64,000 nt of DNA, from the NCBI RefSeq assembly GCF_900103985.1, contig NZ_FNIE01000001.1:729582-793581 (forward strand), given 5' to 3'. The DNA comes from Actinacidiphila guanduensis (lineage in GTDB: Bacteria; Actinomycetota; Actinomycetes; Streptomycetales; Streptomycetaceae). The translations under genes were made by a program, and so were the position numbers. The notes below the pieces were generated by a model, which did not search any database, was not told where the DNA came from, and saw only the letters and a list, made by a program, of their open reading frames with translations. This document shows positions 23,102-31,461 of this stretch, piece by piece. Each line of letters opens with the position of its first letter. Within the stretch, counting starts at the first letter, position 1.

Positions 23102-26100
23102 TTGGCAGCGCAACCCGCGCGACCCGTGGACCCGCAAGCGGCGCGAGCCGCGGACCCGTATCCCACGGGGCCCACGGACCCGTATCCCACGGGACCCGCG
23201 GACTCATTGCCCACGCGACCCGCGGGCCCGGCTCACCCGCAACTCCCGCGATCCGCGGGCCCCGATCGTCCCCGACTCCCGGACCTCCAGCCCACGGACC
23301 CGCAGCCGCCGGCCCCCGTCCGCGGGCCCCGGCTGGTCGGGCGCTCCGAAGAACTCGCCGCCCTCGTCGGCGCCCTGACCGCGGACGGCCCCGCGACCGT
23401 CCTGGTCGAAGGCGAGGCCGGCATCGGCAAGACCCGGCTGCTGCAGGAGGCGCTGGCCGACCCCGCGCTCGGCGGCGTGCTGGTCGCCGGGTGCCTGCCC
23501 TTCGGTGAAGCGCTCACCCTGGCGCCGATCGTGGACGCCGTACGCCAGGCCCGCACTCGGGCGGACGAGCTGGACCTCTCGCCCCTGGGCGGCGCCCTGC
23601 GCCCGCTGTTCCCCGAGTGGGCCGACGCCCTGCCGCCCGCTCCCGAACCGCTCGACGAGGCCGGCGCCGCACGGCACCGGCTCTTCCGCGCCCTGGCGGA
23701 GCTGCTCGCCCGCTGCGGCGTCACCGCGCTCGCCGTCGAGGACGCCCACTGGGCGGACGAGGCCACCCTGGATTTCCTGCTGTTCCTCGCCGGCCGCCCG
23801 CTCGCCGAGCGCGTTGGCCTGGTGCTCACCTACCGCCCCGAGGACGTCCCGGCCGGCTCCCAGCTGCGGCGCATCGCCGCGCGACCCGTCCCCGGCAGCC
23901 ACCGCACCCGGATCGCGCTGAGCCCGCTGACCGTCGCCGGCACCGCGCAGTTCGTCTCCTCGATGCTCGACGACGAACACGTCTCCGACGCCTTCGCCGC
24001 CTTCCTGCACGGGCACACCGCCGGACTCCCGCTCGCCGTCGAGGAGTCGGTGCGCCTGCTCGGGGAGCGCGCCGACCTGGTACGGCACCGCGGCGAATGG
24101 CGGCGCAGGACCCTGACCGAGATCGGCGTGCCGCCCACCATCCGCGACGCGGTGCTGGAGCGCTGCTCGCGACTCGACCCCGACAGCCGCCAGGTGCTGC
24201 GCGCGGCCGCCGTCCTCGCCGAGGCCGCCGGTCCGGAGGTGGTCGCCGCGGTGGCCGGGCTGCCCGCTGCCCGCGCCGATGCGGCCGTGGCCGCCGCCGT
24301 GCGGGCCAGGGCCCTGGTCGAGGACGCCGACGGCCGCGTCGGCTTCCGCCATCTGCTGGCCGCCCGCGCCGTCTACGACGACATCCCCGGCGGTGAGCGG
24401 CGCGCCCTGCACCTGCGGGCCGGGCGCGCACTGGAAGCCCTCCACCCGCTTCCCATCGCACGGCTCCCGCACCACTTCGGCGCCGCGGGCGACACGGACG
24501 GCTGGCGGCACTACACCGAACTGGCCGTCGACCTCGCCCTGGCCACCGGCGACCAGCAGACGGCGGTCACCGCCCTGCACGCGCTGCTGTCCAGCGGCGA
24601 CCTTCCCGCCGGAGCGGTCGTCCGGCTGTGCCGCAAGTTCCCCGTCTTCGCCTTCTCCGGCCACCTCGGCAGCAGCGACCTGCTGGAGGTGCTGCGCGGC
24701 CTGCTCGACGGCGGCGCCCTCGCCCGCTCCGAACGCGGCGAGGTCCGCGCCCAGTTGGGCCGGATGCTGATGCACGCCGGCCAGTACGCGGCAGGCGCCG
24801 CCGAGTTGGAGCGGGCCACCGCCGACCTCGGCGAACGCCCCTACGAGGCCGCCGCCGTGATGAGCGCGCTGGGCCGCCCCGCGGGCGCCGACTGGCCGGT
24901 CGCGGCCCACCGGCGCTGGCTCGACAGGTCCGTCGCGCTGGTCGAGGCACGGGTCCCCGCCGACCGCCACCTGCCCTTCCTGATCGACCGGGCCACCTCG
25001 CTGCTGGAGATGGGCGACCCGGCCGGCTGGGAGGTCGCCGCCCGCATCCCGCAGACCGCGGACGGGCCCACCGATCCGCTCGACGTGATCCGCGCCGGCC
25101 TCAACCTCGGTGACGCCGCACTTCGTTGGGGCTACGGCGAGGACGCCCGGCACCGCCTGCTCCGCGCGATCGGCCTCGCGGAGCGCCACGGCCACCTGAG
25201 ACTGCGGGACATGGCCGCGACGACCCTCGCCCACCTCGACTGGCACACCGGCAACTGGCAGGGGCTCGCCGAGCGCGCGGCCACCCACGCCGCGATCGAG
25301 AACGAGCCGCTGATCGTCATCGACGCCACCTTGGTCACCGCCCTGCTCACCGCGGCGACCGCCACCGCGCCGGAGCAACTCGCCCAGGCGGCCGCCCTGT
25401 TCACCCACGTCATCGCCGAGGCGCGCCGGCGTGGCTTCGCCGACGTGCCGCTGGAGGCGACGGCCGGGCTCGCCAGGATCAGGCTGGAGGAGGGCCGCGG
25501 CGAGGAGGCGCTGGAACTCACCGAGGCCGGCATGCGGGTCGTGGACCGCAAGGCCATCTGGCTGTGGGCGGTGGAGATCGCGCCGGTCCGGGTGGCGGCC
25601 CTCGTCGCCGCGGGCCGTACCGCGGAGGCCGCCGCTCTGGTGGCCCGTTACGCCAGGGGGCTGCGCGGCTGCACCGCCCCGGCGGCCGCGGCCTCGCTCG
25701 CCGAGTGCCGGGCGCGGCTCGCCGACGCCGAGGAGCCGGCCGAGCGGGCGGCAGAGCGCTGGGATGCCGCCGCGGCGGCGTGGGAGGCGCTCCCCCGCCC
25801 CTGCCCCGCGCTGCTCGCCCGGGAGCGGCAGGCCCGGGCGCTCGGCGCCGCGGGCCGCGAGGCGGAGGCGGCCGCGCTGCTCGCCCGTACGGCGGCCGCG
25901 CTGGCGGACCTGGGTGCCGAGCGCGACGCCCGGCGGGTCGCCGCGAGCGAGGCCCGTCGCCCGGCGGGTGGCCGCCGCGGCTACGGTGACCGGCTCTCGC
26001 CGCGCGAACTGGAGGTCGTACGGCTGATGCTGACCGGCTTGTCGACGCCCGACATCGCGCGCTCGCTGTCGCGGTCGCCCAAGACCGTGGCGGCGCAGCT

Positions 26101-26203
26101 GACGTCGGCGATGCGCAAGCACCGGGTCAACTCCCGTACGGCGCTGGCGGTTGCCGCGCTCAAGGCCGGCATCACCCCGGCGGACCCGGCCCCCGGCATC
26201 TGA
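23102..26203 (+). CDS. LuxR-family regulator of the large ATP-binding (LAL) type
   Basis: Transcription activator of about 1033 residues. A Pro-rich N-terminal tail of about 75 residues with an 8-residue repeat leads into an AAA/AfsR-like ATPase with Walker A GEAGIGKT (about 104-111) and Walker B-like LAVEDAHWAD. A long helical TPR-like middle follows, then a C-terminal LuxR helix-turn-helix (about 965-1020; LSPRELEVVRLMLTGLSTPDIARSLSRS). I place the start at the TTG at 23102 because GGGAAGGGGAGG lies 7 bp upstream. A frame opening at 22937 has no such site and adds low-complexity sequence. LAL proteins often activate secondary metabolism; the adjacent PKS is a candidate target. Confidence 0.87.
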   Translation: MAAQPARPVDPQAARAADPYPTGPTDPYPTGPADSLPTRPAGPAHPQLPRSAGPDRPRLPDLQPTDPQPPAPVRGPRLVGRSEELAALVGALTADGPATVLVEGEAGIGKTRLLQEALADPALGGVLVAGCLPFGEALTLAPIVDAVRQARTRADELDLSPLGGALRPLFPEWADALPPAPEPLDEAGAARHRLFRALAELLARCGVTALAVEDAHWADEATLDFLLFLAGRPLAERVGLVLTYRPEDVPAGSQLRRIAARPVPGSHRTRIALSPLTVAGTAQFVSSMLDDEHVSDAFAAFLHGHTAGLPLAVEESVRLLGERADLVRHRGEWRRRTLTEIGVPPTIRDAVLERCSRLDPDSRQVLRAAAVLAEAAGPEVVAAVAGLPAARADAAVAAAVRARALVEDADGRVGFRHLLAARAVYDDIPGGERRALHLRAGRALEALHPLPIARLPHHFGAAGDTDGWRHYTELAVDLALATGDQQTAVTALHALLSSGDLPAGAVVRLCRKFPVFAFSGHLGSSDLLEVLRGLLDGGALARSERGEVRAQLGRMLMHAGQYAAGAAELERATADLGERPYEAAAVMSALGRPAGADWPVAAHRRWLDRSVALVEARVPADRHLPFLIDRATSLLEMGDPAGWEVAARIPQTADGPTDPLDVIRAGLNLGDAALRWGYGEDARHRLLRAIGLAERHGHLRLRDMAATTLAHLDWHTGNWQGLAERAATHAAIENEPLIVIDATLVTALLTAATATAPEQLAQAAALFTHVIAEARRRGFADVPLEATAGLARIRLEEGRGEEALELTEAGMRVVDRKAIWLWAVEIAPVRVAALVAAGRTAEAAALVARYARGLRGCTAPAAAASLAECRARLADAEEPAERAAERWDAAAAAWEALPRPCPALLARERQARALGAAGREAEAAALLARTAAALADLGAERDARRVAASEARRPAGGRRGYGDRLSPRELEVVRLMLTGLSTPDIARSLSRSPKTVAAQLTSAMRKHRVNSRTALAVAALKAGITPADPAPGI
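23152..23218 (+). repeat. 24-bp tandem repeat coding a Pro-rich tail
   Basis: Units starting at 23152, 23176 and 23200 share GGACCCGTATCCCACGGG, the last unit diverged. They encode DPYPTGPT, DPYPTGPA and DSLPTRPA at the N-terminus of the LAL regulator. Confidence 0.7.
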
Positions 26204-26367
26204 AACCGGGCACTTACCACTCCCGGCCCTGCCGTTGCCGGGAGGAACCGTCCTCACGCCGGGAACTTCCGGCGAACTTTAGGTCAGTTGCCTCATCGCC
26301 CGCCGAGCCGGGCCGTCTCCATACTCGCCGTGCACCTGTTCCACGACAGCTACGGAGAGCAGCACCA

Positions 26368-26625
26368 GTGAGCCGATCCGGTGAGGACGCACAGCCTGAT
26401 GGGCGCCCGGACGACACCGATTTGCCGGGACACGACGACCCCGAAGAACGCGCCGTGTCAGACGGGGAGTTCGCCGTCCTCGCCGAACCGGAAGGCGCGC
26501 TCGCCGACTCGGCACCGGCCGGGCCCGTACGCGTCCGACCCGCCCCCACCGAGCCGACGCGCGTCGAGCCCCTCACCGCCGAGGAGGCGGACGACGGCCC
26601 CTTGCCGGGCTACGAACCGCTCTGA
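26368..26625 (+). CDS. Small acidic hypothetical protein
   Basis: 85-residue Asp/Glu/Pro-rich protein with no recognisable domain, likely soluble and disordered. The GTG start has GGAG 10 bp upstream. Codon use shows the expected third-position GC bias, which supports coding. It lies between the LAL regulator and the secreted protease-like gene. Function unknown. Confidence 0.55.
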   Translation: MSRSGEDAQPDGRPDDTDLPGHDDPEERAVSDGEFAVLAEPEGALADSAPAGPVRVRPAPTEPTRVEPLTAEEADDGPLPGYEPL

Positions 26626-26725
26626 CCGCCCGTACTCGCCACCCGTAGCCGCCGCCCGATCCCGCGGACCGGTTCCGCCGTCCCATCACTCCGAACCCGA
26701 CCCTCCGAAAGGCCAACTCCCCTCC

Positions 26726-28726
26726 ATGGAGCCCTCCTTGAGGCACCTGCCGAAACGTCTCCTCCCCCATCGCCGCCGCAGCGCGCTGTGGGCCCTCGCC
26801 CTCACCGCCGCCTGCGGGCTGTTCGTCGCCCCCTCCTCCTCCGCCCAGAACAGCCCTCCGGCCGCCTTCACGGCCGCGCCCGCCGCTTCGGCCGCCGCCG
26901 CGCACTGCCAGGTGCGGCTGCCCGGCGGCCTCACCGCCGACGTCACCGCGGCCGGCGCCCGCCTCGCCGACCCGGCCGCCGCCTCCGGCCGGCTGATGCT
27001 CGCCTTCCGCAGCAACGGCCACCAGTACCTCGTCCCCGCCGACGCCGCCGCCCGCGCCGGGACGGCCGGCCTGGCCGCGTACGACACCACCGCGCTCGCC
27101 CAACAGCACTGCGGCGGGGCCGCGTTCGCCCCCGCGAGGACCCGCGGCGCCACCGGCGCCGGCTCGTACACCATGGCCCGCCTGACCGTGCACCTGGTGA
27201 ACCCCGAGGGCCAACCCGCCTTCCAGGGCCTGGTGTTCCTGATCGGCGCCGACCACACCACCTACGCCGACCAGCTGTTCGGCGTCACCCGCGGCAGTTT
27301 CAAGATCGCGGTCCCCGCCGGGCACTACGAGGCCGTGTACGTCGACGGCTCCCACATCACCGTCGCCCCCGAGGTGGCCGTGGCGGACGGCACCGCCCTC
27401 ACGATGGACGCCCGCACCGCCACGCACACCATCCCCGTCCCGGCCACCCCGCGGGCCGCGCAGCTCACCAACACCGAGCTGTCGCTCTACCGCAGCGACG
27501 GCACGCCCTCCGGTGACGCCGCCGGCCCGGTGCTCCAGCTCCAGCAGATGGGCTCCGCGCCCTCGGGCATCACGCTCAACACCACCGACCCGGTGCGCCA
27601 CGGCAGGTTCGAGGCCGTCGCCACCTTCGACCTCGCCTCCCCCGCCGGCGCGCCGGAGCCGTACGCGTACCACGTCGCGGACGCCTTCGACCACCTGCCG
27701 GGCTCCTACCCGGACCGGGTCAGCCCGTCCTCGCTGGCCACGGTCACCCGCACGTACTCCGCGCCCGCGGGCGCGAGCGGCATCGACCTGCTGGTGGACA
27801 ACGTGACCCCGGTGTGGGCAGCGACGGCGGGCGTGCAAACCACGACCGGCTTCGAGTTCCTCACCCCCGGCACCGTCCGCACCGAGTACTACAGCTCGCC
27901 GGCCGGGCTCAACTGGCGTACCCAGGTGGAGGACGAGCAGACGTTCACCACCCTCACCGGCGCCGACACCCGCTACCTGCCCGGCACCCGCACCGCCGAG
28001 ACCTGGGAGGGCGGCGTCCCGCACCCGGGCGGGCAGAGCGACCGCGGCACCGGCGCCGTCTACTGCGCCGCCTGCGCCTCGGCCGACACCATGGTCTTCG
28101 CCATCGGCCCCGACGGCGACAGCACCCCCGGCACCCTCGGCACCGGCTTCGACCAGACCGACAGCGTCTCGCTCAGCCGCGACGGCGAACTGCTCGCCAC
28201 CGGTTCCGACGGCCTCTTCGAGACCAGCGCGCCCGTGCCCACCGGCCGCGCCGACTACCGGCTGGAGGAGCACAGCGTCCGCGGCGGCGGCACACTCTCG
28301 CCCCGCACGGACACCGTGTGGAGCTTCACCGCCGACCCCGGGCACGGCCCGGCCCTCCCGTCCCGCGTGCACTGCGCCGGGCCGGTCGACTCCTGCGCCC
28401 CGCTGCCGCTGCTCTACGCCTCGCTCGACGCGGGCGGGGACGTCCAGCACCAGCTCGCTCCGGGCCGGAACACCGTGCACCTCACGGTGACGCGCCAGCA
28501 GTTCGCCACCGGACCCGCCGTCTCCGGTGCCCGGCTCCAGGTCTCCTACGACGGCGGCTCGACCTGGCAGCCCCTGCACCTGACGGGCACCGGCGGCAGC
28601 TACCGCGCGGACCTCACCGTCCCCGCCGCGGCCGAGGGCGGCACCGTCTCCTTCCAGCTCGCGGCCTGGGACAGCCAGGGCAGCCGGATCGACCAGGTGC
28701 TGCCGAGCGCCTACCGGGTGCGGTGA
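26726..28726 (+). CDS. Secreted S8-protease-like protein lacking the catalytic domain
   Basis: 666-residue exported protein with an Arg-rich signal peptide (cut near residue 41). The N-terminal part resembles the propeptide of large streptomycete subtilisin-like proteases (GHQYLVPADAAARAGTAGLAAYDTT). The rest resembles their C-terminal region (HLVNPEGQPAFQGLVFLIG, TEYYSSPAGLNWRTQ, SYDGGSTWQPLHL). The Asp-His-Ser subtilisin domain that should lie between is absent, with no GTSMA motif. It could be a substrate-binding, chaperone or inhibitor-like companion. The next gene, 45 bp downstream, is a real serine peptidase, suggesting a pair. The start is set by the signal peptide and an AAAGG site. 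Confidence 0.7.
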   Translation: MEPSLRHLPKRLLPHRRRSALWALALTAACGLFVAPSSSAQNSPPAAFTAAPAASAAAAHCQVRLPGGLTADVTAAGARLADPAAASGRLMLAFRSNGHQYLVPADAAARAGTAGLAAYDTTALAQQHCGGAAFAPARTRGATGAGSYTMARLTVHLVNPEGQPAFQGLVFLIGADHTTYADQLFGVTRGSFKIAVPAGHYEAVYVDGSHITVAPEVAVADGTALTMDARTATHTIPVPATPRAAQLTNTELSLYRSDGTPSGDAAGPVLQLQQMGSAPSGITLNTTDPVRHGRFEAVATFDLASPAGAPEPYAYHVADAFDHLPGSYPDRVSPSSLATVTRTYSAPAGASGIDLLVDNVTPVWAATAGVQTTTGFEFLTPGTVRTEYYSSPAGLNWRTQVEDEQTFTTLTGADTRYLPGTRTAETWEGGVPHPGGQSDRGTGAVYCAACASADTMVFAIGPDGDSTPGTLGTGFDQTDSVSLSRDGELLATGSDGLFETSAPVPTGRADYRLEEHSVRGGGTLSPRTDTVWSFTADPGHGPALPSRVHCAGPVDSCAPLPLLYASLDAGGDVQHQLAPGRNTVHLTVTRQQFATGPAVSGARLQVSYDGGSTWQPLHLTGTGGSYRADLTVPAAAEGGTVSFQLAAWDSQGSRIDQVLPSAYRVR

Positions 28727-28770
28727 CGACCGTGACGACCGTGACGAGCCCAGCCTCCCAGGAGCCCCCA

Positions 28771-30147
28771 GTGACACCCTCGACCGGCGTGCCCGCGGGC
28801 ACCGCCACCCCCTCTCCCGCCTCCCGCCGGCGACTGCCGCGGCGACTGGCGGCGGCAACCGCCGTCGCCGCGGCCGTACTCGGCCTCCTCACCGCCGCCT
28901 CCCCCGCCTCCTCCGGAGCCGACAGCCCGCCGGACACCGGCACGGCGGCCGCTCCCGTGGCCGTCTGCACCACCCCGCCGCCCGGCCAACTCGCCTGCCA
29001 GGCCGAGGTGATACCCACCGCGTCGACGGAGCGCGCCTTCACCGCCCGCGACAAGGCCGCGCTCCCGGCCGGCTACGGCCCCGCGGACATCCAGTCCGCC
29101 TACAACCTGGCCGCCGCGGTGCGGGCCCACGCGGGCGCGGGCCGCACCATCGGCATCGTCGACGCCTACGACGCGCCGACCGTGGAGGCCGACCTCGCCG
29201 TCTACCGCTCCACCTACGGCCTGCCACCCTGCACCGGCGCCGACGGCTGCTTCCGCAAGGTGAACGAGCAGGGCGCGGCGGCGCCGCTGCCCGCGGCCAA
29301 CCCCAGTTGGGCGGTGGAGATCAGCCTCGACGTCGAGGCCGTCTCCGCGGCCTGCCCCGACTGCCGCATCCTGCTGGTCGAGGGTGACGGAGCGGACACG
29401 GCGTCGCTCGCCGACAGTGAGGACACCGCGGTGCGGCTGGGCGCCGACGCCGTCTCCAACAGCTACAGCGCCCCGGAGACGGCCGTCATCGACAACGACC
29501 TGTCGGCCACCGACGGCCTGCCGGCCCGTAGCGCCTCCTACGACCACCCGGGCGTGCCGATCCTGGCCGCCTCGGGCGACTCGGGCTTCCAGCTGGACGC
29601 CCCCTACCCGGCCGACCTCACCTCGGTGATCGCCGTCGGCGGCACCTCGCTGGCCCGCGACAGCAGCCGGCGCGGCTGGAGCGAGACCGCCTGGGGCCCG
29701 GACCAGCGGCCCAGCGGCGCCGGGGCGGCCTGCTCGGCGCACATCGACAAGCCGGCGTGGCAGCACGACGCGGCCTGCCCCGGCCGGACCGTCGCCGACG
29801 TCTCCGCCGACGCCGACCCCTTCACCGGGCTCGCCGTCTACGACAGCACGCCCGACCCGGCCGACCAGCTGCCCGGCGGCTGGCTGCGCGCGGGCGGAAC
29901 CTCGGCGGCCACCCCGCTGGTCGGGGCGATGTACGTGATGGCCGGCCCGGCCGCGGGCATCGACAGCGCCGCGGGCCTGTACGCCCACCGCGCCGACCTC
30001 AACGACGTCGTGGGCGGCCCGAGCGTCAGCATCCCGGGCAGCGGCCAGGAGTGCCCGGCCACCAGCACGATGTGCGCGGCCGTCCGCGGCTACGACGCCC
30101 CCACGGGCCTCGGCTCCCCGAACGGCCTGACGGCCCTGCGCTTCTAG
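28771..30147 (+). CDS. Secreted S53 (sedolisin-type) serine peptidase
   Basis: Exported endopeptidase, 458 residues. The signal segment covers about residues 20-50. The catalytic domain has the sedolisin Glu183-xxx-Asp187 pair (WAVEISLDVE), oxyanion Asp270 (ASGDSGF) and nucleophile Ser378 (AGGTSAATPL). The usual large kumamolisin propeptide is missing; only about 50 residues separate the signal from the mature-like start (ALPAGYGPADIQSAYNL). AGGAG precedes the GTG at 28771. It probably forms an operon with the protease-like gene upstream. Cleavage specificity unknown. Confidence 0.88.
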   Translation: MTPSTGVPAGTATPSPASRRRLPRRLAAATAVAAAVLGLLTAASPASSGADSPPDTGTAAAPVAVCTTPPPGQLACQAEVIPTASTERAFTARDKAALPAGYGPADIQSAYNLAAAVRAHAGAGRTIGIVDAYDAPTVEADLAVYRSTYGLPPCTGADGCFRKVNEQGAAAPLPAANPSWAVEISLDVEAVSAACPDCRILLVEGDGADTASLADSEDTAVRLGADAVSNSYSAPETAVIDNDLSATDGLPARSASYDHPGVPILAASGDSGFQLDAPYPADLTSVIAVGGTSLARDSSRRGWSETAWGPDQRPSGAGAACSAHIDKPAWQHDAACPGRTVADVSADADPFTGLAVYDSTPDPADQLPGGWLRAGGTSAATPLVGAMYVMAGPAAGIDSAAGLYAHRADLNDVVGGPSVSIPGSGQECPATSTMCAAVRGYDAPTGLGSPNGLTALRF

Positions 30148-30153
30148 GGTCCC

Positions 30154-30192
30154 GCCCCGGGTGCCCGGACCCAGCGTCCGGGCACCCGGGGC
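30154..30192. terminator. Terminator hairpin after the S53 peptidase
   Basis: Perfect 17-bp stem: 30154-30170 (including CCCGGGTGCCCGGAC) pairs with 30176-30192 around CCAGC. It lies between the convergent S53 and deformylase genes. Confidence 0.75.
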
Positions 30193-30239
30193 CGATGGCC
30201 GGGGTTGCCCTGCGGGGCGCGGGGGCCACTCCGCGGGAG

Positions 30240-30911
30240 TTACGGTTCGACGACCTCCACGCCGAGCTTCGTGCCGTTCTCGCGGCGGCGGGCGTACACC
30301 TCTTCACGGAGGGAGCCCATCTGGCGCAGGGCGTCCTTGCGCTGGCGCTTGTCGAGCCGACTCAGGTAGAGGTGGCCGTCGAGGTGGTCCGTCTCGTGCT
30401 CCAGGCACCGGGCGAAGTAGCCGGTCCCCTCGATGACCAGGGGGTTGCCGTCGATGTCCGATCCGCGGACCACCACCCGTTCGGGGCGCAGCACGTTCTT
30501 GCGGGCGCCGGGGACCGACAGGCACCCCTCGGACTCCTCCAACAGGTGGCGGCCGCCGGTCGGTTGCTCGTCGAGGACCGGGTTGACGATGTGGCCGACG
30601 TGCCGCACCCCGTCGTCGTCGGGGCAGTCGTAGACGAACAGCCGCAGCGGCACGTCCACTTGGTTGGCGGCCAGCCCCGCGCCCTCGGCGATGTACATGG
30701 TGACGAACATGTCGTCGATGAGCGTGCGGAGTTCGTCGGTCCCGAACTCGGTCACGGGGTGGCAGGGCCGGTCCAGCACCTGCTCGCCGACCACCGTGAT
30801 ACGGCGGTACCTGCCGCGTGCGGCCTCGGGCGCGAGGTCCGGGTACGCGTCCACCGGAACCCCCTGGACCCGCACCCTGCGGTCCACTGCGGAAGCCGTC
30901 TCACCCGACAC
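30240..30911 (-). CDS. def: Peptide deformylase
   Basis: Metalloenzyme removing the formyl group from nascent N-terminal methionine. The 223-residue product carries all three motifs: GAGLAANQ (77-84), EGCLS (128-132, metal ligand Cys130) and HETDH (172-176). GTG 30911 is preceded by AGAAGAGGGTG. It stands without fmt or other translation genes, so it is probably an additional copy, as is common in Streptomyces. Confidence 0.96.
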   Translation of the reverse strand: MSGETASAVDRRVRVQGVPVDAYPDLAPEAARGRYRRITVVGEQVLDRPCHPVTEFGTDELRTLIDDMFVTMYIAEGAGLAANQVDVPLRLFVYDCPDDDGVRHVGHIVNPVLDEQPTGGRHLLEESEGCLSVPGARKNVLRPERVVVRGSDIDGNPLVIEGTGYFARCLEHETDHLDGHLYLSRLDKRQRKDALRQMGSLREEVYARRRENGTKLGVEVVEP

Positions 30912-31131
30912 CGTTCACCCTCTTCTCCCGGACCCGCACACCCCACGGGCCCAACCGGCCACCAAGCGTATCGCCTGCAACGGCCCCGGAGACCGCGCCA
31001 ACGCCGTCTCAGCGGGGGGCCCGCCGATCGCCGCCGGCGCGGCCTCCCCCCGGCGTCAAGACACCGCAACCGCCCGCACGGAGGCCGAGCACACACCGTT
31101 CCCAGCCTTCGCTGCCGAACGCCGACCCCGA

Positions 31132-31404
31132 TCACGGGAGTTCGGCCATGATCCGCTCCAGCTGCATCATCGACGCGTCGACAGCTTGAAGCTGTGACTC
31201 GGGCAGGTGCGTGAAGCGGATGACCTCCAGCGCGTTGACGATCCCCCGCAGCGCCCGGTCCTGATCCCGATCGACACCGCTGAGCTGACCCAGCAGGGAC
31301 TCAAGCCGGTACTCGAAGTCCTCCAGGCTCAGGTCCCCTCGCCGGTAGCGCGCCACGAGGTCCCGTACGCGCATGCGCACATCGTCATTCTCGGTGGTGT
31401 CCAT
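31132..31404 (-). CDS. Hypothetical protein, 90 residues
   Basis: Small, mostly helical, acidic soluble protein (RDLVARYRRGDLSLEDFEYRLESLLGQL) that I do not recognise; the first half looks like a short SHOCT-like helical segment. ATG 31404 is close to the divergent region after the kinase. It might be a toxin-immunity or regulatory protein, but nothing in the sequence decides this. Confidence 0.6.
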   Translation of the reverse strand: MDTTENDDVRMRVRDLVARYRRGDLSLEDFEYRLESLLGQLSGVDRDQDRALRGIVNALEVIRFTHLPESQLQAVDASMMQLERIMAELP

Positions 31405-31461
31405 AGCAGCAACATCATGCCCGCTCCGGTGGCCGCACGTGGGCCCGGCACGGGTGCTGTC

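Noticed and set aside
20529..26203. A full secondary-metabolite gene cluster
   Set aside because: Only one synthase and two regulators are present; no tailoring, resistance or precursor genes adjoin.
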